Source of the DNA: Actinomycetospora lutea
Lineage (GTDB): Bacteria; Actinomycetota; Actinomycetes; Mycobacteriales; Pseudonocardiaceae
Reading direction: 5' to 3'
Assembly (NCBI RefSeq): GCF_028737205.1
Contig: NZ_JAQZAL010000003.1
Location: 248,001 to 312,000, forward strand
Length of the DNA stretch: 64,000 nucleotides
In this document: positions 8,209 through 17,678 of the stretch, in pieces
Position numbering within the stretch: position 1 is the stretch's first letter
Layout: each line of letters starts with the position of its first letter
The notes under the pieces: generated by a model
What the model was told of the DNA's origin: nothing
Seen by the model: only the letters and a program-made list of their open reading frames with translations
The model's database searches: none
Program-made: the position numbers and the translations under genes

Positions 8209-8222
8209 TTGACCGACCGGTC
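8209..8222 (+). promoter_or_regulatory. Candidate -35/operator element upstream of the SDR gene
   Basis: TTGACC (8209-8214) reads as a -35 hexamer and overlaps GACC-GACC-GGTC, a GACC/GGTC inverted repeat of the type seen at many TetR-family sites. The -10 match downstream is weak. Repression of the SDR gene by the neighbouring TetR protein would fit. Confidence 0.35.
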
Positions 8223-8279
8223 CAGATCGGGCACGGTGTTCTGGACGGCATGGTCAAGAACTCCGAGGAGGTGGACGGC

Positions 8280-9014
8280 ATGGCCGTCCTCACGGACAAG
8301 GTCGCGGTGGTCACCGGCGGCAGCAGCGGGATCGGGCTCGCGATCGCGCGCGCCCTCCGCGACGAGGGCGCCCGGGTGTTCATCACCGGCCGGCGCCAGG
8401 AGTCGCTCGACACGGCGGTCGCCGAGCTCGGCGAGGACGTGACCGCCGTCGTCGGCGACGCCGCGGTGCCCGCCGATCTGGACGCCCTCTACGGGACCGT
8501 CCGGGAGCAGGCGGGGCACGTCGACGTCGTGGTCGCCAACGCCGGGATCGGCATCGACGCCCCGTTCGGAGAGGTGACCGAGGAGCAGGTCGACGCCCAG
8601 TTCGCCACCAACGTCAAGGGAACGATCTTCACCGTCCAGGGGGCGCTGCCGCTGCTGCGGCGCGGGGCCTCGGTCATCGTGACCGGCTCGACCGCCGCGA
8701 CACGGCCGCAGCCGGGCCTCGAGGTCTACGCGGCGACCAAGGCCGCGCTGCACAACCTGGTCCGCGGCTGGGCCCACAGCTCGCGCCGGTACGGCTTCCG
8801 CGTCAACGTGCTCTCGCCGGGGATGGTGCCGACACCGGGTCTGCTCGACCTCGTCCCCGCGGAGGTCCGGGCGCAGACCGAGGACACGATCCCCCTGGGC
8901 CGGATGGGGACGCCCGAGGAGATCGCCGCCGCCGCCGTGTTCCTGGCGTCGGACGCGTCGAGCTACGTCAACGGCTCCGTGCTCGCCGCCGACGGCGGCG
9001 TCGCGCAGGTCTGA
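8280..9014 (+). CDS. SDR family NAD(P)-dependent oxidoreductase
   Basis: A 244-residue classical short-chain dehydrogenase. Nucleotide-binding TGGSSGIG is at residues 12-19, NAG in VVANAGIG near 84-87, the catalytic Ser in VTGSTAAT near 133, and YxxxK as YAATK near 146-150. The ending AADGGVAQV is usual for the family. Start ATG has a strong GAGGAGG site 8 bases upstream. Divergent from tetR, hence probably an inducible detoxification or redox enzyme; the substrate is not visible. Confidence 0.92.
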   Translation: MAVLTDKVAVVTGGSSGIGLAIARALRDEGARVFITGRRQESLDTAVAELGEDVTAVVGDAAVPADLDALYGTVREQAGHVDVVVANAGIGIDAPFGEVTEEQVDAQFATNVKGTIFTVQGALPLLRRGASVIVTGSTAATRPQPGLEVYAATKAALHNLVRGWAHSSRRYGFRVNVLSPGMVPTPGLLDLVPAEVRAQTEDTIPLGRMGTPEEIAAAAVFLASDASSYVNGSVLAADGGVAQV

Positions 9015-9153
9015 CGCTCCCGGGGCGTCGGAGGGGCGGTGGCACGCAGTCGGTGTCGACTGACCGGCCCCGACCCCTTGTCGTGATCTCGGTCACTCGG
9101 GTGGACTGAGCGTGTCGGCGCGATGACGGGCCCGGACACGCGAGGTGGTCGCC

Positions 9154-11289
9154 ATGAGTGGGACGAAGGCGGGCGACTCCGCCCGGAGAGCACGCAACGG
9201 GCGGGCGGGTGAGCTGGCCCCGGACGACCCGGCCGCCCTGCGCTCGGTGGCGATCGTCGGCCCCATGGCCGCGGGCAAGACGACGCTGGTCGAGGAGCTG
9301 CTGGCCGCCGCCGGCGCGATCCCGCGGGCGGGGTCGGTCGCGGCCGGCACCACGGTCACCGACCACGACCCCGACGCCCGCCGCCAGCAGCGGTCGGTGG
9401 CGCCGGCCGTCGCGTCGCTGACCCACCGCGACGTGAAGATCAACCTCGTCGACACCCCGGGGTGCCCCGACTTCCTCGCCGAGGTCCGCGCCGGCCTGCG
9501 CGCGGCGGACGCGGTGCTGTTCGTCGTCGGGACCGCGGACGCCGCCGACGGCGTCGCCGCGCCCACCTCCGCCCTGCTCGCCGAGTGCCGGCGCGCGGGG
9601 CTGCCCGCGATGCTCGTGCTCAGCCGCCTCGACCACGCGCGCGCCGACGAGGCCGCCGCGCTGGCGACCTGCCGCGAGGTGGCGGCCGGGTCGGGCGAGG
9701 TGCTCGTGCCCGTGACCCGCACCGAGCGCGGCGCCGACGGCACCATCACCGTCCACCCGCTGCTCGCCGGGGACGCCCCCACCGCCGACGAGCCCGACGA
9801 CCTGCGACGCGAGCTCGTCGAGGCCCTCATCGAGCAGAGCGAGGACGAGGCGCTGCTCGACGCCTGGATCGGGGGCGAGCCGGTGGCGCTCGACGCGCTG
9901 CGCGCCGACCTCGCCACCGCCGTGGCCCGCCGCTCGCTCATCCCCGTGGCCGGCGTGTGCGCGCCGGCCGGCGCCGGGCTCGACGCGCTGCTCGACCTCG
10001 TCGTCGACGCCGTCCCGCCCCCCACGGCGCACCAGCCGCTGCCCGCGCACGGCCCCGACGGCGCCGGGCACGCCCCCGTCGACCCGGACCCGGACGGCCC
10101 GCTCGTCGCCGAGGTGGTGCACACCGGCACGGATGCCCAGGGCAGCCGGGTGTCGCTGGTGCGCGTGTTCTCCGGCCGGCTGCGCCCGGACACGGCGATC
10201 ACCGCGTGCGCCGACCCGCTGCGCATCCCGGCCCCGCGCGACGGAGAGGACCCCACGGGCACGGAGACCCCGGCGCGCGGCAGCGAGACCGTGCGGGTCA
10301 ACCGGGTCTACGCCCCGCTCGGGGCGACGCTGCGCGAGATGCCGTGGTGCGTCGCGGGCGACGTGTGCGCGCTGACCCGGCTCGGGTCGGTGGCCACCGG
10401 CGACACGCTGTGCGCCGCCGAGGACCCCGTGGGGCTCGACGGCTGGGAGCTCCCCGAGGCGCTGCTGCCGGTCGCGGTGACCGCGGCCGACCGCTCGGCC
10501 CAGGACGCGATGGCCCGCGGCCTGGCGCGCCTCGCGGCCACCGAGACCACGCTGCGCGTCGAGCGCAACGAGGACACCCACCAGATCGTGCTGTGGTGCA
10601 CGGGCGAGGCCCACGCCGACGTCGTGCTCGCCCGGCTGCGGGCCTCCGGCGCGAACGTCGAGGTCACCGACGTCGCCGTGCCCGAGCGCGAGACCATCGC
10701 GGGGCCCGCCACCGGGCTCGGACGCCACGTCAAGCAGTCCGGCGGGCACGGCCAGTTCGCGGTGTGCCGCATCGAGATCGAGCCGCTGCCGCGCGGGTCG
10801 GGCGTCGAGTTCGTCGACAAGATCGTCGGCGGCGTCATCCCGCGGGCCTACATCCCCGGCGTCGAGAAGGGCGTGCGCGCCCAGCTCGAGGCGGGCGTCA
10901 CGCCGGGGCGGCCCGTCGTGGACGTGCGCGTGACGCTGGTGGACGGCAAGGCCCACAGCGTCGACTCCTCGGACCAGGCGTTCCAGACCGCCGGATCCCT
11001 CGCGATCAAGGAGGCGGTGGCCGCGGCGGGCACGGTGGTCATGGAGCGGCTCTACGAGGTCGAGGTGGAGGTCGACGACGGCCAGCTGGGTGCCGTGCTC
11101 GGCGACCTCGCGTCCCGCCACGGCCGCGTCGTGGGCACCGAGCCCGGCGAGCCCGGCCACACCCGGGTGCGCGCCGAGGTGCCGGAGCAGGCGCTGCTGC
11201 GCTACCCCGTCGACCTGCGCGCCCTGACCTCGGGCACCGCGAGCTTCACCCGGCGCTTCAGCCGCTACGAGCCGGTGGCGAGCGGCTGA
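9154..11289 (+). CDS. Elongation factor G-like GTPase (EF-G2 type)
   Basis: A 711-residue homologue of EF-G. G1 is GPMAAGKTT (36-44) and G3 is NLVDTPGCPDF (near 96-106), but the G4 motif NKxD is replaced by SRLD (in LVLSRLDHARAD), so guanine recognition is altered. Domains II-V follow, with LKQSGGHGQFAV-like HVKQSGGHGQFAV and the C-terminal MERLYEVEVEVDDGQLGAVLGDL block. Actinobacterial EF-G2 proteins are known to bind GTP poorly and not to replace EF-G; the true role is unclear. ATG chosen over the GTG 9 bases earlier because GAGG lies 8 bases upstream of it. Confidence 0.88.
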   Translation: MSGTKAGDSARRARNGRAGELAPDDPAALRSVAIVGPMAAGKTTLVEELLAAAGAIPRAGSVAAGTTVTDHDPDARRQQRSVAPAVASLTHRDVKINLVDTPGCPDFLAEVRAGLRAADAVLFVVGTADAADGVAAPTSALLAECRRAGLPAMLVLSRLDHARADEAAALATCREVAAGSGEVLVPVTRTERGADGTITVHPLLAGDAPTADEPDDLRRELVEALIEQSEDEALLDAWIGGEPVALDALRADLATAVARRSLIPVAGVCAPAGAGLDALLDLVVDAVPPPTAHQPLPAHGPDGAGHAPVDPDPDGPLVAEVVHTGTDAQGSRVSLVRVFSGRLRPDTAITACADPLRIPAPRDGEDPTGTETPARGSETVRVNRVYAPLGATLREMPWCVAGDVCALTRLGSVATGDTLCAAEDPVGLDGWELPEALLPVAVTAADRSAQDAMARGLARLAATETTLRVERNEDTHQIVLWCTGEAHADVVLARLRASGANVEVTDVAVPERETIAGPATGLGRHVKQSGGHGQFAVCRIEIEPLPRGSGVEFVDKIVGGVIPRAYIPGVEKGVRAQLEAGVTPGRPVVDVRVTLVDGKAHSVDSSDQAFQTAGSLAIKEAVAAAGTVVMERLYEVEVEVDDGQLGAVLGDLASRHGRVVGTEPGEPGHTRVRAEVPEQALLRYPVDLRALTSGTASFTRRFSRYEPVASG

Positions 11290-11329
11290 CCCCTTCCCCG
11301 CAGCGTGGGCGGATGGCTACCGTCCGCGC

Positions 11330-12655
11330 ATGACGCAGACCCCACCCACCGCGTCCACGACCGAGCCGTCGCCGGACGCGGTGCGCCGGGTCGCCGTCGC
11401 GAGCCTCGTCGGCACGACGATCGAGTGGTACGACTTCTTCATCTACGCCAGCGCGGCGGGGCTGGTGTTCAGCCAGCTGTTCTTCACCGCGCTCGACCCG
11501 ACCACCGCGCTGCTCGCCTCGTTCGCGACGATCGGCGTCAGCTTTGTGGCGCGCCCGCTCGGCGGGGTGATCGCGGGCCACCTCGGCGACCGGCTGGGGC
11601 GCAAGGGCATGCTCGTCGCCACCCTGCTGATCATGGGGTTGGCGACGACGGGCGTCGGCCTGCTGCCCACCTACGCCTCGATCGGCGTGGCCGCGCCGAT
11701 CCTGCTGCTCGTGCTGCGCCTGCTGCAGGGGCTGTCCGCCGGCGGCGAGTGGGGCGGCGCGGCGCTGATGGCCGTCGAGCACGCCCCGCCCGGCCGGCGC
11801 GGCTTCTTCGGCACCTATCCGCAGGTGGGCGTGCCCATCGGGCTGATCCTCGCCAACCTCGTCTTCCTCACAGTGTCCACGACCACCACGCGCGAGCAGT
11901 TCCTGTCCTGGGGCTGGCGCATCCCGTTCCTGCTCTCGATCGTGCTCGTCGGCGTGGGGTTCTTCGTGCGCCTCAAGGTCGACGAGAGCCCGGTGTTCGA
12001 GCACCTCCGCGACCAGCGCGCCCGCCGCTCCTCGCCGATGCTCGCCGTGCTGCGCGACCAGCCGCGCGCGCTGCTCGTGGCCATCGGGCTGTTCATCGCC
12101 AACAACATGATCGGCTACCTGCTGATCGCCTTCATCACGTCGTACGGCACGCGCGTGCTCGGGCTGTCGAGCGCGACGATGCTCGCCGTCGGGATCGTCG
12201 GCGCCGTCGTGTGGGGCGTCGCGATCATGTGGAGCGGCGCGTGGTCCGACCGCGTCGGCCGGCGCCGCGTCTACCTCGTCGGGACGATCCTGCTGCTCGT
12301 CTGGTCGTTCCCGTTCTTCCTGCTGCTGGACACCGCGTCGCTGCCCTGGATGCTGCTCGCGGTCGCCGTGCTCGGCGTGGGGCTCGGGCTGACCTACGGC
12401 CCGCAGGCCGCGGCGTACGCCGAGCTCTTCCCGGCCGCCGTGCGCTACAGCGGCGCCTCGTTCGCCTACGCCGTCGGCGCGGTGCTCGGCGGCGGGTTCG
12501 CGCCGCTGGTGGCCCAGGCGCTGATCGGCGCGACGGGCACCTCGCTGTCGGTGTCGGTCTACATGGTGGTGGTCTGCCTCATCACGCTCGCCGCCGTGCT
12601 GGCGCTGCGCGAGGGCTCGGCGGCGGAGCGGGAGGCGTTCGTCGTCGGCGCCTGA
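11330..12655 (+). CDS. MFS transporter, metabolite:H+ symporter (MHS) type
   Basis: A 441-residue, 12-span proton symporter. The MHS N-terminus GTTIEWYDFFIYASAA is clear (about 28-43), motif A is GHLGDRLGRKGML in the loop after span 2, and ERAPPGRRGFFGTYPQVGVPIGL-like residues follow span 4. MHS members carry shikimate, proline/betaine, citrate or ketoglutarate; no residue decides which. ATG start 40 bases after the EF-G2 stop, so co-transcription is possible. Confidence 0.9.
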   Translation: MTQTPPTASTTEPSPDAVRRVAVASLVGTTIEWYDFFIYASAAGLVFSQLFFTALDPTTALLASFATIGVSFVARPLGGVIAGHLGDRLGRKGMLVATLLIMGLATTGVGLLPTYASIGVAAPILLLVLRLLQGLSAGGEWGGAALMAVEHAPPGRRGFFGTYPQVGVPIGLILANLVFLTVSTTTTREQFLSWGWRIPFLLSIVLVGVGFFVRLKVDESPVFEHLRDQRARRSSPMLAVLRDQPRALLVAIGLFIANNMIGYLLIAFITSYGTRVLGLSSATMLAVGIVGAVVWGVAIMWSGAWSDRVGRRRVYLVGTILLLVWSFPFFLLLDTASLPWMLLAVAVLGVGLGLTYGPQAAAYAELFPAAVRYSGASFAYAVGAVLGGGFAPLVAQALIGATGTSLSVSVYMVVVCLITLAAVLALREGSAAEREAFVVGA

Positions 12656-12724
12656 CCGGGTGGCGGGAGCAGTGCTCTCGTTGCGGTCGCGGGCCCGGCC
12701 AGGGCGGGCGATTACGCTGGGGGA

Positions 12725-13837
<1,113 letters not shown>

Positions 13838-13968
13838 GCGCGGGAACGGCAGGACCGCGCGACGAAGGCGCGCCGTCGGGCCGTCCCCTCGTCGCCGGGA
13901 CGAGCCCTGACGACCCCGCCCCGAGCCGGGCCCTGGGAGATCACGACGCGTCAGTAGCATCACGGTCC

Positions 13969-14658
13969 GTGATCCGGCTGGAGAACGTCTCGAAGGTCTA
14001 TCCGACCTCCACCCGGCCGGCCCTCGACGACGTGAGCGTGGCGGTCGAGCGGGGCGAGTTCGTCTTCCTCATCGGACCGTCCGGATCGGGCAAGTCGACG
14101 CTGCTGCGGCTGCTGCTGCGCGAGGACGTCCCGACCGGCGGCACGGTCTGGGTCGCCAACTGGAACGTGGGCCGACTCGCCCGCCGCCGGGTGCCCCGGC
14201 TGCGCCAGCGGATGGGCTGCGTCTTCCAGGACTTCCGCCTCCTGCCGAACAAGACCGTCGGCGAGAACGTGGCGTTCGCGCTCGAGGTGATCGGCAAGCC
14301 GCGGCACACGGTCCGCACCGTGGTGCCCGAGGTGCTCGACATGGTCGACCTCGGCGGCAAGGCCGACCGGATGCCCTCGGAGCTCTCGGGCGGCGAGGCG
14401 CAGCGGGTCGCGATCGCGCGGGCGTTCGTCAACCGCCCGCTGGTGCTGCTCGCCGACGAGCCCACCGGCAACCTCGACCCGGAGACCGCCGGCGGCATCA
14501 TGACGCTGATCGAGCGGATCAACCGCACCGGCACGACGGTGCTCATGGCCACCCACGACCGCCAGATCGTCGACAGCATGCGGCGCCGGGTGGTCGAGCT
14601 GTCGAGCGGCAGGCTCGCGCGCGACGACGACCGCGGCGTGTACGGGACGGTGCGCTGA
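13969..14658 (+). CDS. ftsE: Cell division ATP-binding protein FtsE
   Basis: A 229-residue ABC ATPase that pairs with FtsX at the division site and drives peptidoglycan hydrolases (RipC-type in actinobacteria). Walker [10 protein letters not shown] (35-43), Q-loop [18 protein letters not shown], signature [15 protein letters not shown], Walker [14 protein letters not shown], and the switch His in MATHD. GTG start; TAGCAT lies just upstream, consistent with a leaderless start. Its stop is one base from the ftsX start. Confidence 0.97.
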   Translation: MIRLENVSKVYPTSTRPALDDVSVAVERGEFVFLIGPSGSGKSTLLRLLLREDVPTGGTVWVANWNVGRLARRRVPRLRQRMGCVFQDFRLLPNKTVGENVAFALEVIGKPRHTVRTVVPEVLDMVDLGGKADRMPSELSGGEAQRVAIARAFVNRPLVLLADEPTGNLDPETAGGIMTLIERINRTGTTVLMATHDRQIVDSMRRRVVELSSGRLARDDDRGVYGTVR

Positions 14659-14659
14659 C

Positions 14660-15556
14660 GTGCTCTTCGTCTGGAGAGAGGCGCTCGTCGGGCTGCGCCG
14701 CAACCTGACGATGTCGATCGCCATGGTCATCACCACCGCGATCTCGCTCGGGCTGCTCGGTGCGGGCCTGCTCGCCGTGCGCACGATCGACCGCACCGAG
14801 GACCTGTACTACTCGCTGATCGCCGTCCAGGTCGCCCTCGACGAGCCGACCAGCGCGGACGACCCGGACTGCACGACCCCCGTGTGCCGCGACCTGCGCA
14901 GCGAGCTCGAGCGTGACCCGCTGGTGGCCTCGGTCGAGTACGAGAGCCGCGACGCCGCGTTCGCGCGCTTCCAGCGGATCTACGCGGGCCAGTCGATCCT
15001 GCAGCTCGTGCGCCCGCAGAGCCTGCCCGCGACCCTGCGGGTGACCATGGCCGACCCGCTGCGCGGCACCGAGATCGTCGACCGGTTCACCGGGCGGCCC
15101 GGCGTGCGCAACGTCGTCGACCAGCGCAGCACCGTCGCCGACCTCTTCTCGTTCCTCGGCAGCGTGCGCAACGCGACGTTCGGCCTGGCGGTCGTGCAGA
15201 CCCTCGCCGCGGTGCTGCTGATCTCCAACACCATCCAGCTCTCGGCGTTCACGCGGCGCACCGAGGTCGGGATCATGCGGCTGGTCGGCGCGACGCGCTG
15301 GTACACGCAGGTGCCGTTCCTCATCGAGGCGGTGGTCACCGGCGTCGTCGGGGCCGTCCTCGCGACGGGCGGGCTCGTCGCGGCGAAGGCGTTCTTCCTC
15401 GACCGTCTGCTCTCCGGGCGGCTGCTGGCCAACACGATCCCGCCGATCGGGATGAGCGACGTGCTCGGATACGTTGGACCGGTACTGGTGGTCGTCGGAA
15501 CGGTGATCGCCACCGCCACGGGGTACGTCACCCTGAGGCTGTACGTCCGGCAGTGA
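14660..15556 (+). CDS. ftsX: Cell division protein FtsX
   Basis: A 298-residue membrane partner of FtsE. One N-terminal span (SIAMVITTAISLGLLGAGLLAV) is followed by an extracellular domain of about 140 residues with two cysteines in DCTTPVCRDL, likely a disulfide, then three C-terminal spans with the conserved TEVGIMRLVGATRWYTQVPFL loop. GTG start one base after the ftsE stop, so translation is coupled. Signals pass from FtsE ATP hydrolysis to wall hydrolases outside. Confidence 0.96.
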   Translation: MLFVWREALVGLRRNLTMSIAMVITTAISLGLLGAGLLAVRTIDRTEDLYYSLIAVQVALDEPTSADDPDCTTPVCRDLRSELERDPLVASVEYESRDAAFARFQRIYAGQSILQLVRPQSLPATLRVTMADPLRGTEIVDRFTGRPGVRNVVDQRSTVADLFSFLGSVRNATFGLAVVQTLAAVLLISNTIQLSAFTRRTEVGIMRLVGATRWYTQVPFLIEAVVTGVVGAVLATGGLVAAKAFFLDRLLSGRLLANTIPPIGMSDVLGYVGPVLVVVGTVIATATGYVTLRLYVRQ

Positions 15557-15575
15557 GCGGCGAGGGAGGTGCGCG

Positions 15576-16088
15576 TTGGCCAAGACGAAGACGGCCCCGA
15601 GCAAGGCCAGCAGCAACCGCCCCGAGGAGCGGCGCAAGGTCGTCGCCACCAACCGCAAGGCCCGCTACGACTACACGGTGGTCGACGTCTACGAGGCGGG
15701 CATCGCGCTGCAGGGCACCGAGGTCAAGAGCCTGCGCGCCGGGCACGTGTCGCTGAACGACGCGTACGCCGAGGTGCGCGACGGCGAGGTGTGGCTGCGC
15801 GGCCTGCACATCCAGGAGTACGACTTCGGCTCCTGGACCAACCACGAGCCCCGGCGCGTGCGCAAGCTGCTGCTGCACCGCTCGGAGATCGCGCGGCTCG
15901 TCGGGAAGACCCGCGAGACCGGGCACACCCTGGTGCCGCTCTCGCTGTACTTCAGCGGCGGGCTGTGCAAGGTCGAGCTCGCGCTGGCGCGCGGCAAGGC
16001 GAAGCACGACAAGCGCGAGGCGATGGCCGAGCGCGACGCCAAGCGCGAGGCGGAGCGGATCGTCGGCCGGCGGATCAAGGGGTGGTGA
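15576..16088 (+). CDS. smpB: SsrA-binding protein SmpB
   Basis: A 170-residue tmRNA-binding protein that brings tmRNA to stalled ribosomes. Conserved blocks: NRKARYDYTVVDVYEAGI, LQGTEVKSLRAG, HIQEYDFGSWTNHEPRRVRKLLLHR and the basic tail that enters the mRNA channel (KHDKREAMAERDAKREAERI). TTG start with GGGAGG 7 bases upstream. tmRNA itself lies 1 kb downstream, after an amidohydrolase gene. Confidence 0.97.
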   Translation: MAKTKTAPSKASSNRPEERRKVVATNRKARYDYTVVDVYEAGIALQGTEVKSLRAGHVSLNDAYAEVRDGEVWLRGLHIQEYDFGSWTNHEPRRVRKLLLHRSEIARLVGKTRETGHTLVPLSLYFSGGLCKVELALARGKAKHDKREAMAERDAKREAERIVGRRIKGW

Positions 16089-16097
16089 GCCCGCGCC

Positions 16098-16125
16098 GGG
16101 ACGCGAAGCGCAGCGGAGCCGGACC
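16098..16125 (+). repeat. Diverged copy of dispersed repeat B
   Basis: The 28 bases directly before the amidohydrolase ATG read GGGACGCGAAGCGCAGCG...GCCGGACC and resemble repeat B at 6940 and 43772, with several changes in the middle. Like the 43772 copy it supplies the leader of the next gene. The match is partial. Confidence 0.4.
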
Positions 16126-17049
16126 ATGAACAGGGACCCGTTGGCCGTGCCACCGGTCGACGACGCCGACATCCCGGCCTGGGTGGCCGCCACCGGTGTC
16201 GACGGCCTGGTCGACATCCACGTGCACTTCCTGCCCGACCGGATGCTGCAGAAGGTGTGGGCGTTCTTCGACCAGGCCGAGCAGAAGTACGGCATGGCCT
16301 GGCCGATCCGGTACCGCGAGCCCGAGCAGACGCGGATCGACCTGCTGCGCGGGTTCGGGGTCCGCACGTTCGCGCCGCTGGTCTACCCGCACAAGCCGGA
16401 CATGGCGGCGTGGCTGACGTCGTGGGCGCTGGAGTGGGCGGCCGAGGTGCCCGAGGCGGTCCCGACCGCGACGCTCTACCCCGAGGACTCGGTGACCACC
16501 TACCTCGGCGACGCGCTCGCGGCCGGGGCGCGGGCGGTCAAGGTGCACGTCCAGGTCGGCGACTTCGACCCGCGCGATCCGCGGCTCGACGCGGCGTGGG
16601 GCCTCGTCGCCGACGCGGGCGTGCCGGCGATCGTGCACTGCGGCGACGGGCCGCGGCAGGGCACCTACACGGGCATGGACGTGTTCGTCGAGGTGCTCGA
16701 GCGCCACCCGCGCCTGACCGCGGTGATCGCCCACGCCGGGCTGCCGGAGTACGAGCGGACCCTCGCGCTGCTCGACCGGTTCCCGAACGTCCACATCGAC
16801 ACGACGATGGTGGGGACGCCCTACACGGAGGCGTTCGCGCCGGTGCCCGCCGACTGGCCCGCGCGGCTGGCCGACGTCGCCGACCGCGTGGTGCTGGGCA
16901 CCGACTTCCCCAACATCCCCTACGGCTACCACGAGCAGCTCGCCGCCGTCGCGGGCTGGGCGGCCGCCGACGACCGGTTGGGCGTCCCGTTCCTGCGCTC
17001 GGTGCTGCACGACGCCCCGGCGCGGCTGCTGGGTGTCCCGGTGGGATGA
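16126..17049 (+). CDS. Amidohydrolase family (TIM-barrel) metal-dependent hydrolase
   Basis: A 307-residue amidohydrolase_2-type protein. The first metal motif HxH is in VDIHVHFLPD (about 29-38); further ligands are in AIVHCGDG, VIAHAGLPEY and VLGTDFPNIPYGYHEQ, the last aspartate being the usual catalytic base. Relatives include decarboxylases such as ACMSD and uracil-type hydrolases. It sits between smpB and ssrA with no obvious link to them. ATG start; the leader is a degenerate copy of dispersed repeat B. Confidence 0.88.
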   Translation: MNRDPLAVPPVDDADIPAWVAATGVDGLVDIHVHFLPDRMLQKVWAFFDQAEQKYGMAWPIRYREPEQTRIDLLRGFGVRTFAPLVYPHKPDMAAWLTSWALEWAAEVPEAVPTATLYPEDSVTTYLGDALAAGARAVKVHVQVGDFDPRDPRLDAAWGLVADAGVPAIVHCGDGPRQGTYTGMDVFVEVLERHPRLTAVIAHAGLPEYERTLALLDRFPNVHIDTTMVGTPYTEAFAPVPADWPARLADVADRVVLGTDFPNIPYGYHEQLAAVAGWAAADDRLGVPFLRSVLHDAPARLLGVPVG

Positions 17050-17060
17050 ACCGGGCTGGA

Positions 17061-17088
17061 TGAAACGGGCGGGGACGGGCGTTATGAT
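17061..17088 (+). promoter_or_regulatory. Promoter of tmRNA
   Basis: TATGAT at 17083-17088, a near-consensus -10, stands 26 bases before the mature tmRNA 5' end, with TGAAAC at 17061-17066 as -35 and a 16-base spacer. This is the best sigma-70-like promoter in the window, fitting for an abundant RNA. Confidence 0.6.
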
Positions 17089-17114
17089 CGATGGCCCGCA
17101 CCGCGCGGGACCGA

Positions 17115-17487
17115 GGGGGTGACTGGTTTCGACTCCGAGTGGTTCATCAGGAGAAGCGTGCCGAGGAAGGCGACGATGATCTCGTTAACCATGCGTCGCA
17201 AAGAAATAAGCGCCGAGAGTTCTCAGCGCGACTTCCAGCTCGCTGCCTGACAGCGAGTAGGGAAGTCTGTCGGCCCGGGTTCGTCACCGACCCGGTCGCC
17301 GGCATCAGCTAGGTGACTCACCGCCGGACCCGGTCACGGGGTCCGGTCGGGACATCTCACAGTGACTGGGATCGTCACACCGGCCCGTCCGCAGGACCGG
17401 TGGATCCGAGCAGAGACGACGCGGACTGCGCACGGAGAAGTCCTGGTTGCTGATCGGAGGACCCGGGTTCGATTCCCGGCACCTCCA
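17115..17487 (+). ncRNA. ssrA: Transfer-messenger RNA (tmRNA)
   Basis: The 5' end GGGGGTGACTGGTTTCGACT and the 3' T-arm plus acceptor (GGGTTCGATTCCCGGCACCT then CCA) pair as the alanyl-tRNA-like domain; GGGGGTG pairs with CACCTCC. The reading frame at 17212-17250 encodes AESSQRDFQLAA and stops at TGA, close to the mycobacterial tag ADSHQRDYALAA. The resume codon is GCC. CCA is not fully encoded. It rescues stalled ribosomes together with SmpB, encoded 1 kb upstream. Confidence 0.97.
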
Positions 17488-17502
17488 CCCCCGGAGTGCA
17501 CG

Positions 17503-17534
17503 ACGGGCCGGAGAGCACACGCTCTCCGGCCCGT
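17503..17534 (+). terminator. Terminator of tmRNA
   Basis: A 14-bp perfect stem with loop ACAC (17503-17516 pairs with 17521-17534), 15 bases after the tmRNA 3' end, followed by CGTCGTTCGTC. The remaining bases to 17678 hold no gene I recognise. Confidence 0.85.
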
Positions 17535-17678
17535 CGTCGTTCGTCGGCCCGTTGTCGTTCGTCGCGCTGACCACCGACTTTCGGCCGGTCGGCTCTGTCC
17601 GATGGGCCGGTCGACTCAGCGTGAGGGCGGACGCTACCGTGGGCGCCCGGTGCTCACTCGTCCGGAGGAGCACGAGCG

